Shown here in pieces: positions 57,836 through 64,000 of a stretch of DNA of 64,000 nt. The notes beneath the pieces are model-generated. The model ran no database searches. It saw only the letters and a list, made by a program, of their open reading frames with translations, and had not been told where the DNA came from. Every line of letters begins with the position of its first letter. The stretch's first letter is position 1. The position numbers were made by a program, and so were the translations under genes. The stretch is from Paragorgia papillata (taxonomy: Eukaryota; Cnidaria; Anthozoa; Scleralcyonacea; Coralliidae): NCBI GenBank assembly GCA_035771165.1, contig JAWNZC010000366.1, positions 137,001 to 201,000 of the forward strand. The letters run 5' to 3'.

Positions 57836-58474
57836 TAGCCTGATTTATGGTAATTAGATACTTGGGGCATGAAAATTGGAAGGGAAGTTAAACAGCTAAG
57901 GCCTTTAGCTTTCGTATGATACCAAACTTACTATGTTGGAGAGTAGTTTTAATTGTTAATTTCGCCGATGCTTCAACGTCTTTGGACATACTCGGACAGA
58001 TCTGCTAAAATCGATGAAGTTCAGCTCCGATAAAGTTTTTTGTAAAATGATTTAAAAAGACACAAGTATGTATTTCTGCTCTATGAACATTATGGCAAGA
58101 ATCGTATGTTTTTTGTTTTTGCTTAAATTCCTTTAATCAAGCATAAATCAAACATTTCTGGCGTGGTTCTCCACCATTTTGTTGTTAGATGTCGCTACTT
58201 TCTTTGACCAACGCTTAAAGTGAGTTGGTCTGCTCTGATCTGTCTGATACATATAATGAAAGTTGATTAAAGTTGAAGGCTGGTGTCGAATGTGTTATGC
58301 GTCTGTGAAGGCTTTCTATACGAAGCTAACCTTTTGCATGAAAGCGAAACGCGAGCGGGCAATACAAGCACCAGTGACAGTGACGCTGACTGTCCCCCTA
58401 AATAGAATAGCTTTCAAGTACATCTCGTAGCCAAAATGTTCGCAGACTTCGCTTGGGCTGCATTGCTTTCCCAT
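57836..58474. other. Possible ITS2 remnant before the 28S copy
   Basis: No gene seen. The last 200 bp could be the spacer normally preceding 28S; no 5.8S sequence was recognised. Confidence 0.35.
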
Positions 58475-59578
58475 TTGACCTCAGATCAGGCAAGACTACC
58501 CGCTGAACTTAAGCGTATCAGTAAGCGGAGGAAAGGAAACTAACCAGGATTTCCTCAGTAATGGCGAATGAAGAGGAATTGGCTCAAATTTGTAATCGTC
58601 GTTGATTGCAACGGCGAATTGTAGTCTCGAGAAGTACTACTCTCCTGGCAAATCGACTTTGTCTAAGTTGCTTGGAACAGCACGTCGTAGAGGGTGACAA
58701 CCCCGTACGTGGCAAGGTTCGAATACCGACGAGGTTCTTTCGAAGAGTCGGGTTGTTTGGGAATGCAGCCCTAAATTGGTGGTAAACTCCATCTAAAGCT
58801 AAATACCGGCACGAGACCGATAGCGAACAAGTACCGTTAGGGAAAGATGAAAAGAACTTTGAAAAGAGAGTTAAAGAGTACGTGAAACCGTTAAAAGGGA
58901 AGCGAATGAAACCAGCAATTTGCCTTGCCGGATTCAGTCGCCTGCGCTCGATCACGTGCTTGTTCGCGATTTTTTTAGACGCAACTCGTAAAATTGGCCG
59001 AGCGAAGGCGGCGCACTTCTGGTAGGTGAGTGTCAGCATCAGATGGTCACGGGTTAGAAAGTTACGATGAAGGTAGATCCTTCGGGATTGTTCAGCGTCG
59101 CAAACAAATCACCCGAGGCTGCCTGTGGTCTGTCGCAATGCGTGCCTTCCGAGGGTTGGCTGGTGTCCTGTCCTGTTGATGCGGTTGTCGACTGCGGCGG
59201 ACGGCTATGCCAGTGCGTCCAAACCGCTGCCCGTCTCCAGATCTGGGTGCACACACCACGCGTTGACGATGCTGACGAAAATACGGTTCTATCCGACCCG
59301 TCTTGAAACACGGACCAAGGAGTCTAACATGTGCGCGAGTCTGTGGGTCGAAATGACTTTAACCTATTCTCAAACTTTAAATTGGTAAGAAGTCCGACTT
59401 GCTAGAATGAAGCCGGACAATGGAATGCGAGTCCTTAGTGGGCCATTTTTGGTAAGCAGAACTGGCGATGCGGGATGAACCGAACGCCGGGTTAAGGTGC
59501 CCAAGTCGACGCTCATCAGATCCCACAAAAGGTGTTGGTCGATATTGACAGCAGGACGGTGGCCATGGAAGTCGGAAA

Positions 59579-59612
<34 letters not shown>

Positions 59613-59768
59613 TCGACTAGCCCTGAAAATGGATGGCGCTCAAGCGTCGCACCCATACTCGACCGTCTGAGCAAATGCCCTAGTTTCGACGAGTGGGAGG
59701 GCGCGGAGGTCGTGACGCAGCCTTTGACGCGAGTCAGGGTGAAACGTCCTCTGGTGCAGATCTTGGTG
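58475..59768 (+). rRNA. 28S rRNA 5' fragment, truncated, with internal deletion
   Basis: Begins TTGACCTCAGATCAGG, the conserved 28S start, and follows 28S through CGTGAAACCGTTAAAAGGG, CGTCTTGAAACACGGACCAA and GGAGTCTAACATGTGCGCGA. At about 59349 it jumps from GAGTCTGTGGGT to CCTATTCTCAAACTTTAAA, skipping several hundred bases (including the conserved segment that normally follows). It ends at GCAGATCTTGGTG, where unrelated sequence starts. A dispersed rRNA pseudogene rather than a working locus. Protein frames at 58584-59873 are shadows. Confidence 0.9.
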
Positions 59769-60689
59769 CTCAGGTGCATTAATGCCTGGGTCTAACTTTT
59801 GCTGGATCCCAGTTTCCTCCGCTTTGTGTACGCGGCCGCGTTCGCCGTTTTTGCGACATTTTATGCGATACAAAATGGAGTTAGTTAGGAGTGAGCATAA
59901 AGCCTAAAGTAAAGCCGTTTCGATGTGCGTTGTTCTGGTTAATGGTTTGCCGAGTTTTTGTATACTATACAGAAAATTACAAGTGGAAGACAACGAGGTT
60001 TTTAAAGGAGGTCTTCAATTCATGAAAGTAAGAAACCAGCAATTATATATCACGTCTCTCTCTGACTCTGACGAAGGGCCTTCGCTCGAACGCGAGTAAT
60101 AATAAACTCCTACGTTCTCTGTTTTGGCAGTATATCATACCTTACTATATATTTAGACAGCAATTATATAGACTGCTTACTCTTTCGCCCAAAGTCTCGT
60201 TCTTGTGTTTTATAAACTTCACAAAACCATCAAAATTCAAAAGGGCCTACATTAGGTGTATTTAATATTAATACAAGTTCTAGTTTCATTAGTAACTTTT
60301 ATGGTGGTAATAAAATAAGAACGACAACCACAACCGTGAGGACAAACGCTTATATGCGGTCTGTCCCCACGCAACGTTTGAAACGTTTATTTATAAATTG
60401 CAGCATTTAGTAATATATACAATGGTATGAATATTCATGTTCATCGTCTCAAAAGAAAGCATGCCATTGTCAATGTATTAAAGAGCGACTCAAGATCGTG
60501 TGTGAACAGTAACAACTATATATTTCTCTAGATATTTCACTTAGCACTTTCAACTATCCTCTGATTAGTCTGATATTAATATTTATTTTGCTAAATGCTG
60601 TGCATTCTGGCCTGGGTACTGTTTAAATTTCTAATTGAATTGGAAGTTTTTAGTCAAATTTAGACAACTTAAGTCTTTACTATTAAGTT
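59769..60689. other. No gene; possible decayed hammerhead-like motif at 60068
   Basis: CTGACGA (60068-60074), AGGGCCTTCGCTC and GAACGCGAG resemble a hammerhead core with one A lost from GAAA. The surrounding flanks could not be paired. Confidence 0.3.
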
Positions 60690-61215
60690 TAATATACAGT
60701 AAAACTAGAACTAGCTGCCTAAAGACGTGTACATCTTGACAACCCGTTGACCAAAGACATGAGATATCTTGACAACTTAGAAGTTCTTGCTATTGCTTGT
60801 GCATTTTTAGGTTTGATTTGTAATTGAAGTATAGTTTTATTGTTTTATTATTTTATATATACTGTATCATAATTTCAACTTAACTATTAATCATGTACAC
60901 AGTAAAGCTTGAACTAGCTGCCTAAAGACGTACATCTTGACAACCCGTTGACCAAAGACATGAAATATCTTGACAACTTAGAAGTTCTTGCTATTCCTGT
61001 GCATTTTTAGGTTTGATTTGTAATTGAAGTATAGTTTTATTGTTTTATTATTTTATATATAATATCATAATTTCAACTTAACTATTAATCATGTACACAG
61101 TAAAGCTTGAACTAGCTGCCTAAAGACGTGTACATCTTGACAACCCGTTGACCAAAGACATGAAATATCTTGACAACTTAGAAGTTCTTGCTATTCCTGT
61201 GCATTTTTAGGGTTT
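60690..61215. repeat. Tandem repeat of about 195-200 bp (2.6 units)
   Basis: Units begin AAACTAGAACTAGCTGCC at 60700, then GCTTGAACTAGCTGCCTAAA at about 60906 and 61102, and contain CATCTTGACAACCCGTTGAC. The third copy stops at TGTGCATTTTTAGG. Confidence 0.9.
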
Positions 61216-61509
61216 AATTTTAAGTTTCACTTCTATTAATATAATTATATGAATTGTTCTCGTTATTAATTTAATATTACTAACCAGTCTATTTTCAGTA
61301 GCAAATGAACTGAACTGTAGTCTGAATATGGAACGCTTGATACCCCATAAACATGTTGTTAAATTAGAATATTTAAAAGTTGAATACATAAGGCATTCCT
61401 ACTTTCATATTTTCCTTACACTGTACTGGAAAGTATCTTTTTACAACATTAAAATTATACCATGACATTAACTTGACTAAAACTTAACAATAAGCCATAA
61501 TTACATTTC

Positions 61510-63761
61510 CTAATTCTTGGTTATATGTGGCAGCAAATCTGTCAATACTCGTAATAGAGATGGTCTTTTATGTGCTAGTGGATGTGCTGCCATGTCCCCG
61601 GTGGAAAGAAGGACATCATATTTTGTATTTTTGCCAATGGCTGCAATAATTTTACCTAGGGAGTAGATATCACTAGCTGTGCTGGCAGGATGGCCATTTA
61701 AGACTTCAGGTGCAATGTGTGCATAAAAACTTGAATATTTCTTAGCAGTAAGATTTCCTATTTTTCTAACCTTGCCAAAATCAATTAAATATCCCTTTTT
61801 CTTACACACTAATACATTGTTTGTTTTTAGGTCACAATGCAAATATTCCTTCTGGTGGAGATGATTCAGTGCATCTGTGATGTCATAGCATACACGGAAC
61901 CAATCACCTTGTGACATAACTGATCTAACATGCTCAAATTGTGTATCATAGAGGAGCTTATATATGGTCATTGATTCAAGCCCGTATCCTAGAAACTCCA
62001 TTATGATAGAGTATGGCTTACTCTTGACCTGGACTCCCAGCAAATGAGGCACACACCTATGGGAAAATAATTGGATATAATATGCTTCCTGGTAAATGTG
62101 TTCCAAATTGCCATCATGCAGCTGTTTTTCCACCACTTGTATTCCAAGTCGTAAAAACTTTTTCACTGTGCATTGCCCATAAGTACCAGCTCCAATGACA
62201 TTGGTTGATACTTCCTCTAGCTCTTCTGGTAAAAGCTCACAAACTGCAGGATACTTGATCAAGTTTTGTCTAATGTTAATACATTGGCCATTGACTGTCT
62301 GTTGAGTAGAGGAAAAAATTAAGAGAATTGTTATTATTTGTTTAAATACTCACAACAAATTTCACTATTTTGTTGAAAAACATGTAGTGTGTACAATAGT
62401 TCTACCTGGTATGTTTGCAAGGCCCCTTATAGAGTGAGGGCCTTGGGTGAATTTCCTCCACCTCATGGTGGGACATGACACATCTGTGTTTCATAAATTT
62501 ATATTGTATGTAGAAATACACTGTGACTATATGACCAACAGTTGGTCACAGCTTTGAAAACAATTAAATGATCAGAATGTCAGATCACTTCCTGAATATT
62601 TCTCTGGTTTAGTGCTAAGGCTGGTTTATACACTCAGGGAATTGGACAGGAAATTTTCTTTTGTCTTGAGGTCATTAGTTTTGCCTGTCATTGATCAATG
62701 ATCAATCATGATCAATGATCAATCATGATCAGTAATCATACTATTTTGGAGTAGATGGGGTGGTTGACCCTCCTAGATAGTTAATGAATAATGACCTAGG
62801 ACCCACAATACCTTAACCCCCCTCTAAGCACAAAGGTGCTTGCTTTGATTTTCCTAAGCTCAATGAACATAAACAATATATGGGCCAATTTATATGGAGG
62901 TGTGTTACCCGGGAGGACTTGTTGAATTGAGTTCCTGGAGAAAGCAGCCAAGATCAAGGTTGTTGAGAGCCAGGACGGGATATGGGTCAAAAGTTGGGTC
63001 TGGGCTGCTCCAAGTCTCTGAGATTAATGTTTTAACACCACTATTTCTTCTGGTCATCAGGGTAATTACCTTCCTTACCCCCCACCCCCCACCTGATAGT
63101 GGGGCACTTTAGACAGCTTATAAACACTGTATTTACATTAAATTACAGAACTTCAAAATCAACAAGAAAACATGTTTCATCCCATGATACCTTGCGCGCG
63201 TCATTCCCATTACAGTACTGGCAAACATATATTTTCTACGAAGATTTTGGTTTAGTTTGACCGTAGCAAGGTTAAAATTGACTCAAAGAATCTTTCACAG
63301 CTTTATAGGAAAGATTTTTGTAAAGCGAGGCATTCCGGTTAACTTGCCTCCCGGCTGCCTCGCCTCCATGGAAAATATTAAGACAGTAGTAAAATATAGA
63401 TATAGACATAAAATATATAGATATAAAATATTGACACTAAATCTAGACCACAAATATGGTAACCTTTGCCTATAGCCTATATAGTTCATCTCCCCTTTCT
63501 TACCCTTTTGTTCTCTTTATGAAGCAACTGGAGTTTTAATCCTTTGTTTTCTTTGATGCTTTTGCGCCACAACGAGCAATATTTTGACGCGAGCTGCTTT
63601 TGACTATCCGTCTCCTTGTGTGCTGCGCGGATAGCAGTTTCCACCTGAGCATTCATTTTTATTTCCCTCTTTTTAGCGCGATCGTCGCGTCGTTGCTGTC
63701 TATGCTTCTTCTTCCTCAGGTTTCGCGTGTGTCGTTTGCTTTCGATAGAACGACCTACCAT
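61510..63761 (-). CDS. Protein kinase with N-terminal coiled coil, two exons
   Basis: Exon 1 is 63761-63504 (86 codons), starting MVGRSIESKRHTRNLRKKKH, very basic, then a likely coiled coil (AIRAAHKETDSQKQLASKY), before GTAAGA. Exon 2, 62298-61510, follows TCTACTCAACAG and is in phase (TVNGQCINIRQNLIKYPAV), total 348 aa. Kinase motifs: GAGTYGQC (glycine loop), VVEKQL (ATP lysine), HCDLKTNN (catalytic loop, Asp present, Arg replaced by Cys), LIDFGKVRK (DFG), IAPEVL and SDIYSLGKII. All catalytic residues are present, so it is probably active, phosphorylating Ser/Thr or Tyr. The frame is unbroken. The intron carries short repeats. Confidence 0.85.
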
Positions 63762-64000
63762 GATGAATTTTGTGAAGATGAAAATTGCGCGGGGAAATGC
63801 GCGATTCTGACTCGAGCCCATATTTGGGCACGTTTACCATACATGTCGTGAGAGAAGCGCGGAAAATACTGGGGCGACTAAATGGTTATCCGGTATTTCA
63901 AATCGTTACCAAGGGCAACAGAAAGCATCTTTGTGTGATACTCGACTAGCTATACTCTAACTGATTTTTTCGTTCTACCATGCATTATGCGGATTCAGAA

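Noticed and set aside
58584..59873. Several protein frames of 60-150 aa on both strands
   Set aside because: They lie on conserved 28S rRNA sequence.

Overview
The window is AT-rich, intron-rich eukaryotic DNA from an animal, most likely an early-branching marine invertebrate such as a sponge or cnidarian. The reasons are spliceosomal exons with GT/AG borders, Penelope-like elements with GIY-YIG ends and hammerhead ribozymes, CR1/L2-type LINEs, Helitrons, Harbinger- and hAT-type ends, a 28S rRNA fragment and a coiled-coil protein kinase. The species cannot be fixed from sequence alone. Nothing bacterial or organellar was seen.

Layout. 0-3.5 kb: a tandem 1,650-bp repeat whose unit carries long inverted ends. 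3.5-7.2 kb: short phase-compatible exons of unrecognised minus-strand genes and a large tetranucleotide array. 7.26-15.1 kb: a composite DNA transposon with TAAGTG-type subterminal arrays, a nested Harbinger-type element, a broken CXC-domain gene and several minisatellites. 16.3-20.3 kb: Penelope-like elements (PLEs), including a nearly full copy with two pseudo-LTRs, each holding a hammerhead ribozyme. 21.1-24.2 kb: a small Harbinger-type MITE and a hAT-type element. 24.2-35.4 kb: a multi-exon SAM-domain gene on the minus strand, with a LINE and a fold-back element in its introns; its second exon lies in the opposite orientation. 35.9-43.3 kb: a plus-strand multi-exon gene related to Tnp2-type transposases, starting about 510 bp from the SAM gene, with a PLE cluster in its last intron. 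43.8-48.2 kb: half of a CAACACG-repeat element, then a decayed, partly duplicated Helitron interrupted by a rearranged LINE. 49.2-53.0 kb: a second, different and broken Tnp2-type gene. 53.9-56.7 kb: exons of an integrase gene ending in a polythreonine expansion, with another hammerhead ribozyme. 58.5-59.8 kb: a truncated, internally deleted 28S rRNA copy. 61.5-63.8 kb: a two-exon protein kinase gene, the best intact host gene here.

Most of the window is therefore transposon-derived. The best coding content is the kinase, the SAM gene and the Tnp2-like gene. The most notable signals are hammerhead ribozyme cores that overlap the end of a PLE reading frame, the inverted SAM exon, and the divergent SAM/transposase pair. 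Several reading frames are broken by single-base changes, often in or beside homopolymer runs, so some breaks may be assembly errors rather than decay. All splice sites, ribozyme folds and phases were read by eye; nothing was computed or searched.
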